From: Diplonema papillatum
Taxonomy: Eukaryota > Euglenozoa > Diplonemea > Diplonemida > Diplonemidae
Assembly: GCA_030068145.1 (NCBI GenBank)
Contig: JAPJBO010000058.1
Coordinates: 248,001 to 312,000 of the forward strand
Direction: 5' to 3'
Length of the DNA: 64,000 nt
Positions 54,360 through 64,000 of this stretch are shown one piece after another (the first letter of the stretch is position 1; every line of letters starts with the position of its first letter). The notes beneath the pieces were generated by a model, which saw only the letters and a program-made list of their open reading frames with translations, did no database searches and was not told the DNA's origin. The translations under genes and the position numbers were made by a program.

Positions 54360-56210
54360 CTTCTCTGTTAGAAGAGGCCTTTCGTTGGAACAACGAACGA
54401 CCCCGCTTTTTGTCCTCAACTAGCCCGGCTTCACCAAATAGTCGTGCGCTGGAACTTGATTCAGCAGTGTGGCTTTGGGCTCCGATGTGTCGTTTTGCAG
54501 CAACACTATCCCCTGTACTGGCGTGGCCACGGAATAGTAACATCCGCTGGCTTGAGAATAATTCATCGAGTGTTGTGCCAATTGCGTCAAGAGAAGTACC
54601 CGTCCGCGGACTCGCGGAAATGAGTTTGTGCCTGGACAAGGTCACTCGCTTCTTCCCGTCCAACGCTATCCCCTTCTCCCCAACTACTTGGTGGCTTGGC
54701 GGCTGAGTTGCAGCATTTCCGCGAGTGTGGGCCTTTCTTCGGAGGAGCCCACGCACTCGAAGACATGCAGCATTCCCGCGGGCTGTGTGATGGGCCTTTC
54801 TTCGGAGAGGTTCACGCACTTATATGCAGCATTTCGTAAGAAACTGCTGAAGTCGCATGTTTCCACCGCCAGCTGCAGGGGCACACGACAACCGAGCACT
54901 AAAGCCACACAGCACCAACCTGCTTTCCGACACTCCTACTCCTCCAGTACCTCCCTATTGGGAAAGTCATAGAACTAGAACGAGCCGCCGTCGCCTAGGG
55001 CAGTGATGCTCTTGATGCATGATATCGTACCACGGACCACGGATCACGGCTTACCCAGCGGGGCCTGTCATACGTGCTTGTACCACGTGTCTGATACGAC
55101 TACCACGATTGGGCTGACCAGCCGTATCATGCAAGCATCAAGACATCACTGCCTATGGGCTACCCGCCGGCTCGACACCCCTCTCAAGGACAATCGCATT
55201 TCGCGATGTATCCGTTTTTTCATTATTCCATCAGTACTGTACGTGATCAATCCCGGCCCACGGTAGTGCCCAGAACTGCGCGGATTGCCTTCACACGGAA
55301 CGTCGGCACGCTACCATAGCTTGAGGGACATCATGATACTGTAGCCCTGTGTTAGTTCTCTAACTTCGGGCTGCAAATGGTCAGGCATTTCTGATAATTG
55401 ACCGCGAACTTTACTGGAATTTTGTTTGTTGGTCGTTCCGTTCACAATTCTGGTTTTCTTTATCTCTCTCTCCCCACTCCTGGCCGCCATCTTCTTCTGC
55501 CTTTGACGACTGTTCCTCAAACGGGACATGTTGGGTGTGTTCCAGTTGCGTTTTGCTTTTTGACCGAAACCCCGCTGCGCGAGAACCTTCTGACCGTGGC
55601 ATCCGACATCCGTTCTTCGTCCTTGGACGTTGGGTATGGGCCCGTCGGAAAAAACACCAGTGTGTTGCTCGTGCGCTATTAGCTGAACGCACTTGCTCTG
55701 GAAACAGTGCAATGTCCACCAGGGGATTAACTTCTATATCCACATTTGGACTGTCAGTCCAAATTTGGAAAAGCCGGCGGGGAAAAAGAAGAAAAAAGAA
55801 TGGCACTGCACCATCACCCAGACCCCCGGCAGAGGTGGCCAATGTGCAATCCGAGGTACTCAGGGCCCAGCACGAGGACGCAAAAAGCCGTTAGCGGTCC
55901 AAATTTGGAAAATGTGCCGGAGACCAAGCTAATGCCCTGCTGTCCACACAAAATGGAAATGTTCAAGACAGAGGGTCCGCCCAGTGCTTAATTCGACGGG
56001 GGCCAGAGAGAAGGGGAGAAACGAATAGAGCGTGTCCGTCAACAGCAGCTGACCGCCTCCCGGCGCTTCCGCGGTTCTTTTTGACAACGATTGCAAACAA
56101 ACCAACGAACAAGGGGGAGTGAAAAGAGGGAGGGACCGGGGGCGGGGGTGCGCTTTGCGTGGGTGTGTGTGTCTGTGAAGAAGTTGCCCTCCCCGGTGAA
56201 GGAAGAAGCA
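54360..56210. other. Intergenic
   Basis: Apart from the tandem at 54710-54835 and a doubled TCCAAATTTGGAAAA (55756, 55899), nothing is recognised. A GTGTGTGTGTCTGTG stretch at 56163-56177 is close to the start of the next gene. Confidence 0.4.
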
Positions 56211-57806
56211 ATGAAAGTGCGCTTGAAGCTGTCGAAGAAGCGCCCGGTGGCCAGCCTCGACGATGCGGCGAGCGAGGAGAAAAAGCCGAACAACGTGACT
56301 GTCGCGGTGACGGTGCCGGCCGGCTCCCCGAAAAAGGACCCCGCCGCCGGCAGCAGCAACAAAAGCACTGACAAGGCAGCCGCCGGCAGCAACAGCAGCA
56401 CCGACAAGGCAGCCGCCGACAACAGCGACAAAAGCACCGACAAGGCAGCCGCCGACAGCAGCGACAAAAACACCGACAAGGCAGCCGCCGGCAGCAACAA
56501 CAGCGGCAACGACACGGCCCCGTCGACGTCCAGTGCCGCCGTGAAGCCGCCTTTGCCCGAAAGCGACACGAAGCGGCGGAGGCTCGCTCTGACGAAAAAA
56601 CCGCCGACCAACCCGAACAACTTGTCCGCCAACAACCTGTCGCCAACTTACACGCCGCGCCTCGGCGCGTCCGTGCCCTCCTCAGTCACAATGCCGTCGC
56701 CCGCGTACGGAGTGCCCAACTACTCCGGAACAGCTGCAATTGGAATGTCACCTTCGTACGGCATGTCCCCAGGCTACGCCATGTCGCCCATGTACGCCCT
56801 CTCGCCCAGCCGGGCGAACCCGAAGGATTTGGGCGGGGTGCTGACCGCAACGATAACGAGGATGCTCACGGAGTTGTCCCCGAATGGTGTCATCGAGAAG
56901 AACACCCTCGTGGCGTCCCCTACAGAGACCCTCGGGGAGCTGCTGACGAGGCTGGCTGCCAAGAAGGTGCTCAGCGCTCCGGTGGTCACGGAGGAAGGAA
57001 AATACGGCGACATGCTCGACGTTTTCGACATCCTGAAGCACATCGTCGGCATGTTCTCGCAGGAAGAGATCGAAGCCACGCGGAGGGTGAAGGACGGCTT
57101 CACGTCTTCAGACGCTTACCACAAAATGATCCTGCGCGGGAAAGAGTTCTCGGAGACAAAGGTGTCGAAACTGCTCGAGTCGCGCAGGCAGGGTGGTGAC
57201 GCACAGGTGCTTACAACAGTGGGCCCGGACGCTAAAGTGGGGACCCTGGTGACCGCCTTCTTGAAGAACCGCACACCTGATGGAAGGACGTACCACAGGC
57301 AAGTTCTGCTAACAAGCGAAGGGCATATCCGCGCCCTCGTTTCACAATCGGACATCTTGCAGTACATCTTCAAGCACAGTAACGTCGTCAAGTCGGCGTC
57401 TCCAAATGTGAACACGTCGCTGGCGGGCCTGGGCTTCGACAAGCGCAGGGTCGTCGTCGTCAACAAGAACAGCTCCGTCATCTACGCCTTGCGTAAAATG
57501 GCGACTTACAACGCGCACTCCGTCGCGGTGATATCTGACGACGGGATGCTGGTCCGGCACTTCTCAGCGAGCGACGTGCGAGGGCTGGTGCCGTCTGACT
57601 TTCCGAACCTCTTCTCTCGCGTCGAGGACTTCGGCCACCTTCGCAAGCCGTTGGCGCTCAGGAAGACGGACACCCTTTGGGACGCGTTGCAGCTCTTCTC
57701 CACGAAGCGGCTGCACCGCGCGTGTCTCGTCGATGATCGATTTCACCCGTTCGCGCTGATCAGCATCGCAAACATCTTGGAGGGCATTCTACGAGAATCT
57801 TCGTAG
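56211..57806 (+). CDS. Four-CBS-domain protein, AMPK-gamma/Sds23-like
   Basis: Single exon, 531 residues from the first in-frame ATG. The N-terminus (KVRLKLSKKRP) is basic. Residues 50-102 hold repeats of ten residues (STDKAAA plus three variable, mostly Asn/Ser). Residues 105-205 are Pro/Ser/Tyr-rich with MSPSYGMSPGYAMSPMYALS. From 222 four CBS modules follow: IEKNTLVASPTETLGELLTR...APVVTEEGKYGDMLDVFDIL; QVLTTVGPDAKVGTLVTAFL...SQSDILQYI; RRVVVVNKNSSVIYALRKMA...HSVAVISDDG with SASDV; LALRKTDTLWDALQLFSTKR...HRACLVDD with ISIANIL. Two Bateman pairs in a row are the layout of AMPK gamma subunits and Sds23, which bind adenine nucleotides and control a kinase or phosphatase. The helix motif after the second CBS (SQSDILQYI) is typical. 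No glycogen-binding or kinase region is present. Which subfamily it is needs a tree. Confidence 0.8.
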   Translation: MKVRLKLSKKRPVASLDDAASEEKKPNNVTVAVTVPAGSPKKDPAAGSSNKSTDKAAAGSNSSTDKAAADNSDKSTDKAAADSSDKNTDKAAAGSNNSGNDTAPSTSSAAVKPPLPESDTKRRRLALTKKPPTNPNNLSANNLSPTYTPRLGASVPSSVTMPSPAYGVPNYSGTAAIGMSPSYGMSPGYAMSPMYALSPSRANPKDLGGVLTATITRMLTELSPNGVIEKNTLVASPTETLGELLTRLAAKKVLSAPVVTEEGKYGDMLDVFDILKHIVGMFSQEEIEATRRVKDGFTSSDAYHKMILRGKEFSETKVSKLLESRRQGGDAQVLTTVGPDAKVGTLVTAFLKNRTPDGRTYHRQVLLTSEGHIRALVSQSDILQYIFKHSNVVKSASPNVNTSLAGLGFDKRRVVVVNKNSSVIYALRKMATYNAHSVAVISDDGMLVRHFSASDVRGLVPSDFPNLFSRVEDFGHLRKPLALRKTDTLWDALQLFSTKRLHRACLVDDRFHPFALISIANILEGILRESS

Positions 57807-60717
57807 TGGCGCTCCGACTGCATCGCAGGCGCATTGATGGACCTCAAGAATCTTTAAAGTCTGTTTCGACAATTCGGAACCCTCCCGCATCGTAACCGTC
57901 CTGCCATACCGAGCTCAAGCATGTCTGGTTTCTCGAGCAACAACCATGCGCGGAATCTTCGCAGGCGAATTTAAGCGTCGTAGGGATCGGTAGCAACGCG
58001 AGACACGGAATGAACGAGTTGCCAGGAACAGAGCCTTCGAGAAACGATGCGGTTTTACATCCATATCGAGCGCAGCAACACAATGTCGGCCCTGTGGTGT
58101 GTTTGCATGCGCTGCAGACCAGTGCAGTCGCTGATTTCAAACCGTCCTCTAGCCGCCGCGGGGTGCCCCGACAACCTTTCGTTAAGAGAGATGCCACGAA
58201 AAACCGGGTAGTAAGCATCCGCGCGTTAAAGATAGCACTTCTCCCGCCGGGGATCGTTTGTTTTGAATTACCGGCGAGAATACATCGGTTGCGAAATCTC
58301 AAAACTATTGCAACACGAGTCCCACAGTCGCAAAGGCTGCAGCCAAGCATAAGTAAATCTGGGTCCAGCGTCAGGAGAAAGCGCACAACAACTCTCCCCC
58401 TCCAGCCTCTGTCAGAAGAAGCACCGGGCGGTCCGCCGAGTTATTTTCCCTTCGCGTATGCTAGTGCGTTTTCCCACTGGCTCTCCGTGAAAGAGCATCA
58501 AAGGCATTGCTTTGCGCATCGTAACGATTCGTGCATTCATCGTGGGCACGCTGATTTACGTCCAGCATCGTTGGTCAACCCGCGCTTCCTCGTGCTTTCA
58601 TGACACCCGGGGAAGAAACTACTTGTGAGGTACGATTTCAACCGCTCATAGAGCACGGGTCCTCGTGCAATCTTCTGGTATAGAAGAACCTTGGGCGCAT
58701 CTGTTCATCCTGCCAAAGCGCGCATCGTCGTCTCCAAAATATTCAGACTCTGCTTCTTTGAGCAGTTCTGTGGCTTCCGTGCAGCCCAACATGCCAGCGC
58801 AGACACAAGGACCTTCGGCAATCCCTATGATCGGGCCTCATAGATACATTCTTCCCTATCTAGTATCCGGGCCCCATCAGGTCCAGTCAGTGGCCTGGTC
58901 TTGCGCATCCCCTGTTTTTGACTTTTTTGGGCTGGTTGACTGATGCCCTCTCAGAGTGCAAGGTCCCTCTCATTTCTTCTCACACGCCCGAATGCTCCTT
59001 TCTCGTTATTACTTTTTACGTACTTACCCTGCGTGTTGGGAAACACATGAATTTTTGAAGCTAAGTCGTCGACAGCAGAGGAGTTAATGTGCTGAAGTCC
59101 TGCCCTGAACGCGGGTAAATCTAGCCAACAAAAAAGGTGGTAGGCATTCGTTCCATGCTAACGATGGTCCGCCTCCTGTGTCCGTGGCTTAAAGGACCGA
59201 AACACGGTGCAGATCGGACCAGTGCGGTGTTGAGGCAGGACTCTGCCCGAACACCAAACTAAGACTATTCCCCACCGTCTCAAGCTACCCCTTTTTCCCA
59301 CCCGTCAAGAGCTGCCGTCCAAACCGTTCTCTTTCGTTTCTTTTCAATATGGAGCACCTCGCGGAAATACCCGAGGAGGGCCCCGCCAAGTGCGGACCAA
59401 GTATATTGTGTGGTGCATCTTCTCCCACCCGTCTGCGCTCGGTGGTTCATGCTCCTGTAAGAGGGTCGGATACACTCCGCCCGGAGTGTTCTGTCGTGAG
59501 TTTGGGGCTTCATTGAATCCCCCCTACCGACGCGGAAGTTCTAAGTAGGCCACCTTCTGGTAAGTACGATCGGCGACGCGGGATGAACCGAGAGCTGACT
59601 GTCTGAGTGATCGCTCATCATATGCAACAAAGTGTGTTGGAAAATCTGCATATCCAGCCGGCATGTATTGACATCGTAATCAACGAGGCCTGCTTCGCTT
59701 TATAGCACGTGCCGCGTCGTTGGTCAGATGTCCCTTGGTTCGCGTTGGGGATGTGGTATTTTTGGGGACCCCAGGACGAAATACTCGGAGGCCCCGCGTT
59801 GGCCTTTGGACCGAAGCTAAGAGGGTCAGTTTCCCAGTCATGTGGCTTCGTCCTCGCAAGCAGCGTCATCGGGAGCCGGCGAAACACTGTTCGTTTCTTT
59901 TCTTCTTGAAGGACAAAAGGCTGATGAAGCCGGTGGTGAGAATATCCGTAGCTTGTAGTGCGACGGTAACCCGTCGTTGTGGTTCTGTCGCAGGCCACCA
60001 ACCGGAACTGGCAGCTCTGGACAGTACTGCAAATTCACCCTGCGATGACCTGTTCTCACGTCGCTCACTGCGTACTACTGCCCCCGCAAGGACTCCTACC
60101 CTGTTCTCAGTGCGGGGTGATTTGCTCACAACGATGCCCCTGATTCATCTCCGATCCAAAATCCCATGAAAATCTCCGGCTTCTTCTCCTTCTTACCACC
60201 TTCTCGAGAAGCGGCTTGTTGCAAGCAGTGCGCCTTCAGCATCCCTTTCGTTCGCCTTTCGTACCAGCGCAAAAGAAGCAATTCAGTCGATGCAAGGCTG
60301 TGCATTCGTCCCTTTTTCGAGGAAGTGTGTTAAACCTCGCCCCGCATTGGCCGAACATCAGCCGGCAGGAAGGTCCCGGAACTTCGAGCCAACTGTCACC
60401 ACCAGCAGGAATAACACGAAAAAGCCTCCGGGCAAACCCCCTGTTTCCACATTTCTTTTTGTATGTGCACCTGCTTTGTAGGAATACTTGAGGAGACTGC
60501 CAGTTGCGAAATCTCAAAAGGTTTTGAGTGAGGAAGCCGGCGTTTTTGAGGCTCCGGTTGACCGTTAGGGGGGAGTATCGAAGGGCGGGTGGCAGCAGTT
60601 GAGTGATCACTGTCGGTCCACGTACGCTGTGTCTTTTTTACATTGGCTAGCCATGTAGGTCCTTCTCTTCGGGGTGAGAAAGAGGGCAAGAGGAGGGAAG
60701 GGAGACTGTCTAATGAT
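57807..60717. other. Intergenic, repeats
   Basis: 58268-58430 is a diverged family A copy (GGTTGCGAAATCTCAAAACT, AGTAAATCTGGGTCCAGCG). 59155-59260 is a family C head joined to a family B tail. 60460-60535 is a short family A piece (GCACCTGCTTTGTAGGAATA). A pyrimidine run and TTGGCTAG acceptor at about 60651 precede the next gene. No gene is supported. Confidence 0.5.
59155..59260 (+). repeat. Family C / family B composite element
   Basis: CCATGCTAACGATGGTCCGC, TGTGTCCGTGGCTTAAAGGA and CAGTGCGGTGTTGAG are family C. The text then switches to GGCAGGACTCTGCCCGAACA and CCAAACTAAGACTATTCCCC, which is family B. The switch replaces the usual family C end (CATTCCAAGCACGTTCTTGC). Confidence 0.65.
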
Positions 60718-63700
60718 ATGCAGGACAACCTCTGCACAGCCATCACGCGGCTTCGGCAAGCCACGGTGCATCGGCCGGATGAAGAAATATACTACACAGA
60801 GGGCTCGCAAACGGTCCTGCTAGTCCCTACGCTGACGCCGACGGATGAGCTGGGCGTGTCTGCGCTCGACCATTACTGCCTCGATCTCCGAACCGTCACG
60901 TTGAAGCTCAACCACTTGCACTCACAACCCGCCTCTGTGAACGCCGAGAATTTACAATGGGCGTGCCGAACGCTGGTCAAGTACAGGCGTGAATCGCAGC
61001 TCGTGCGGTACATAGGCGAGATCCTCTACAGGCTATGCCGGGGTACAGAGTCGTCGCCTAATACAGCCGTTGAATGCGAACCCCCTCCCGTCTCAAAAGA
61101 CGTTGCCGGCAAGCGATGCGGTATTCTCTACGACTGCGGCGTCGTCCCCCTCATCAGCGACCTCGTCGGAGAGATCCGCAGCGCTTCTGAGGCGGAGAAG
61201 GAGAGCGAAGACTACTCGTATGCTGACGTGAAAAGTTTCTTTCGACGGAATACAGTTCCTGCTCGACCTCTTGAGCTTGTTGGCCAATCCACCCTCCGCC
61301 CGATCAATGTTGTCTTCGAGTTTCATAGTTCCAGGTCAGTGTCAGTTTTGAGAGAGTTCGCGGGTTTGCGGGTCAGCTCGAGATTGCGGGTGTCGGGAAC
61401 GCGGGACCGACTCCCCGTGACCTGGCAAAACTCAGGTGCTCTCGGAGGGAGCATTGATGACCAAGGGAACCAGGTGCTGCAGCAGGCAGCACCAATGATG
61501 GAGGGTAATGCATTGTAGGTCCATTTGTTCTAGGGTAGGCACAGCCAGCATATTTCTTGTCTGTGCGTACGTGTGTAAACCCTGTCTTGAGTGATTTAGC
61601 ACAGGACGCTGCCATCCGACACTTTTTGATACATACAAGGAAGCTTGTTACCATAAGAAAATCACAATACAAAGGTCGCAAGACAACAGACTGACGCACA
61701 TCGTCGGAAACAGAAAAATACAACCCGTAACCATATAGCCCATTCTTGCTCTACGAGAACCCAGTCATGGACGGTCACACGGAGACCCTAAACCCCGGAA
61801 TTTCAAGCGAACTATAACTCTAAAAATAACACGTACGGCAGGAATATTGTCATGGGCGTACTCTCGTGCATCCAAGCCCTGTGCGTCGGCAGCGCGTCGA
61901 CGACACCGGATGTCGGGTCGGTGAAGAACGTGGTGGCCACGGTGTTCGAAGTGATCCGCCCGGCGTCCCGCCGGAGAGACACGGACCTCGTGGTCGCGGC
62001 CCTGAAGACGCTCGCCGTGCTCGTGTGCCCGCAGACGATCGACGAAGTCCTCGCCCTCGGCGCGCCGCAGCTGCTGCTGTCGCTGATGCAGCTGCGCTTT
62101 GGTATTCCTTTTCTGGGCCTCTACACAATTGTAGCCCCCCCATCCTCCCCTTTAGCTTTGCATTTCCTTCGAAGAAGATTTGATGCTGGCATCAAACATG
62201 CACGTGAGGCAGACGTTATGTCTAAAAAACATTACACTGTGCTCGATCATACGCGGCGCTTACACTCGATTGCGCGCAGATGCAGATTATCGCCACAGAT
62301 TATTTGCATCTAACCTAAACGACTACGCGGTGAATGTACTCACTTGCACTCGGTTTTTTGCTCGGCTGCGCTCCAGTAAACTAAGAAGAGGTGAAATCAT
62401 GACACATCACGCGCGAAGGGATAACCGCGACGCCGGCGATGCAGATCATCGCCACCGATTGTTTGCATTTAAACCCAAACTACTTAACTCGATTCCGTTC
62501 AAGGCTCGACAACGTTCAAAGAGGTCCCCGCTCTGTGACTCGTTCTCCCTTTCTGTGTCGGGCGCTCGCGGCATTCTTCGCCTGCGTACCCACCCCCCGG
62601 AGACTACACTTGAAGCAGACGGTCACCCAACGAACGCATATCTTCTGAATTTGAATCGCAAGGTTTGATGAAGTTGGATGGTGGTCGATCAATGGATTTG
62701 AATGAGTGCGACTGACGATTTCAGGTTTACATTTCAAAGGCACACATGCGACGGCACCACACAGGCGACAAGACGAGCGTAATCACTGCGAGCGTCCTCG
62801 TTATCCGGCGCCTCTGCTCCTTCGAGAAGGCGGTCGCGACGCTGCTTTCAAGCGGCGTCGTCTCGCAGCTGCTGCGCGCCATCGTCATGGCGCGCGACGT
62901 GTTTCCCTCGGCACTGCTGCTCTACGACTGCTTGAAGCGCGTTAGCTCGCCGGCCTGCGCCGCGGACTTGAAGAAGTACTACGCAATCCAAACCCTGGTG
63001 ACGTCGTCCGCCGTGTTCCTGAACAGCACGAGTCGCGAAGCGATCGAAGTGCTCGTCGCAGTGCTGGGTTGCCTGCACAGCGTCACCATCGCGGCGCAGG
63101 CGTATTTGTCCCTCACTTTCGCCGGCCTCAACGTGATGATCGACATGCTCGTGAAGTACCGGTCCAACGTCGCCGTGGCCGAGGCCACCTGCAAAGTGCT
63201 GCAGGCCTGCTTGTTCGACGACCAGGCGAGGAACCAGTTCGGCCCGCATGCGCACGCCTCGCTCGTCGAATCGATGCCGTTTTTTGAGGCGGAGCCTTCG
63301 GTGCTGGTCATCCTGCTGGACATCTTCTCGATCCTGGCAGCGGATGCCGCGTTCGGCGCGATGCTGCTGGATAAAAGCTGCGTCCGGGTGCTCCGCGGGT
63401 TCCTCGAGGACACGTACCGGACGGATCCCCAGATCTGCACCAACGTCGCCCGCTGCACGCTGCCGCTGTCGCTGCAGCGGCGGCACGCGGTGTTGGCCGA
63501 AATCCTGCCGCCGCTGCTTGGCTGCGAGCGGGGCCTGCGCCACCCCGCGCTCGCCGACGTGTCGCTCCTGGTCATCCTCAGCTGCTGCCACAGCGACCAG
63601 GACCGGATTGCCGTGTTCAACGCCGGGGGTTTTGATCTTGTTCTGCGCCGCACCGTGTCGCACGGAGACGAGACGCCGGAGCTGACCCTGAACAGCTTGA

Positions 63701-63918
63701 TTCTGTTTTCGACCATGTACAAACGCGAGCTCCTGGCCCCGGAGATCGTCCACGTTCTGCTGCGCATCTATGATGCAGATCGGAAGGCGGTCGACGGCAC
63801 CGACGGGGGCGAGCCCAGCACCGTGCAGCGGTTGTTGGTGGCTTTGCTGCAGAGTTTGCTCGTTTGCGATGGGGCGGAAGACATCGTCCTTGGCTCGGAT
63901 CTTCGGAACCTCTTTTGA
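60718..63918 (+). CDS. Armadillo-repeat protein, three exons
   Basis: Exons 60718-61334 (donor GTCAGT), 61842-62101 (donor GTATTC) and 62765-63918. The phases agree at both junctions, giving 676 residues with a TGA at the end. The acceptor at 62765 (CACCACACAG) was chosen over the one at 62725 because only it keeps frame. The product is almost all helical: residues 60-200 (ALDHYCLDLRTVTLKLNHLH, CRTLVKYRRESQLVRYIGEI, GILYDCGVVPLISDLVGEI), exon 2 (GVLSCIQALCVG, VVATVFEVI, LVVAALKTLAVLVC, EVLALGAPQLLLSLMQLRFG) and exon 3 (AIEVLVAVLGCLHSVTIAAQ, TFAGLNVMIDMLVKYRSN, VAVAEATCKVLQACLFDDQA) repeat the ARM/HEAT pattern with Gly at turns (VLVLGAP, NAGGFDLVL). Such proteins are scaffolds or adaptors; no partner-specific motif is visible. 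Other ATGs upstream in the same frame (60643 is not ATG) are absent. Confidence 0.8.
61768..61835 (+). repeat. Repeat family F copy next to a 3' splice site
   Basis: GACGGTCACACGGAGACCCT, AAACCCCGGAATTTCAAGCG and AACTATAACTCTAAAAATAA. The acceptor ACGGCAG of exon 2 of the armadillo gene is six bases further on. The same family supplies the acceptor at 23002. Confidence 0.65.
62165..62500 (+). repeat. Family B copy and two copies of a CGATGCAGATNATCGCCAC repeat in intron 2
   Basis: 62165-62235 has TTCGAAGAAGATTTGATGCT, GGCATCAAACATGC and GAGGCAGACGTTATGTCT (family B). 62285-62335 and 62430-62490 share GATGCAGAT(T/C)ATCGCCAC and TTTGCATTTAA-type text with 50300-50350. Confidence 0.6.
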
Positions 63919-64000
63919 ATGCGCGTTGCGAATAGCAAAGCCAGGCCGTCGCTGCGCCTTGCTTCCACGTTGCACGGTATCTCGACCGAGCTTCTGCCAT
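63919..64000. other. 3' flank of the armadillo gene
   Basis: 82 bases to the window edge; nothing recognised. Confidence 0.3.

Noticed and set aside
62725-62764. Upstream acceptor (ATTTCAG) for the last armadillo exon
   Set aside because: It opens in the wrong phase for the preceding donor; the acceptor at 62764 restores frame.
62848-63975. 375-codon antisense frame opposite the armadillo gene
   Set aside because: Shadow of a G/C-rich coding exon; the plus frame has the helical repeat pattern and matching splice phases.

Overview
This window is nuclear DNA of a eukaryote, most likely a protist. The genes are plus-strand islands with G/C-rich third codon positions. They are cut by GT-AG introns of about 0.3 to 3.2 kb and separated by long, repeat-filled stretches. 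There are no bacterial operons, ribosome binding sites or CRISPR arrays. I could not assign a lineage: two fragments of 18S rRNA lie outside any rDNA unit, and both are too short or too decayed for me to place. All exons were worked out by hand from reading frame, splice-site phase and family motifs, so exon ends are models.

Layout, left to right. 1-769 (minus): part of a reverse transcriptase gene running off the left edge. 2485-2934: terminal exon of a Gln/Met/Gly-rich protein, with a decayed copy at 4463-4790. 5-19 kb: repeats only. 19192-23421: two-exon LicD/fukutin-type nucleotidyltransferase-fold gene whose 3.2-kb intron holds a 1.16-kb foldback element with satellite-built arms. Decayed copies of its last exon follow. 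24787-28373: five-exon RING finger protein with a domain split over several exons. 28.4-37.4 kb: repeats, a tRNA-like relic and an 18S rRNA fragment. 37446-38042: small protein with two membrane segments and a coiled coil. 39616-40480: Tudor-like plus coiled-coil protein, followed by a composite minisatellite. 43687-47193: Asn/Pro-rich protein with CUE-like, UIM-like and PX regions (an endosomal ubiquitin-adaptor architecture), followed by a decayed reverse transcriptase fragment. 51901-53799: F-box protein with internal 59-residue repeats, then a decayed copy of its 3' end. 56211-57806: four-CBS protein of AMPK-gamma/Sds23 type. 60718-63918: three-exon armadillo-repeat protein of 676 residues.

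The genes do not form an obvious pathway. Three could act in ubiquitin-linked processes (RING protein, CUE-PX protein, F-box protein), one in sugar-phosphate transfer in the secretory pathway and one in energy sensing.

The most unusual content is the non-coding part. At least ten dispersed short repeat families recur. One 136-bp family inserts between perfect direct repeats of 25 and 37 bp. One is a MITE with terminal inverted repeats. One carries a CTA-microsatellite tail. One ends exactly at the 3' splice site of two unrelated introns. Three genes are each followed by a decayed copy of their own 3' coding end.
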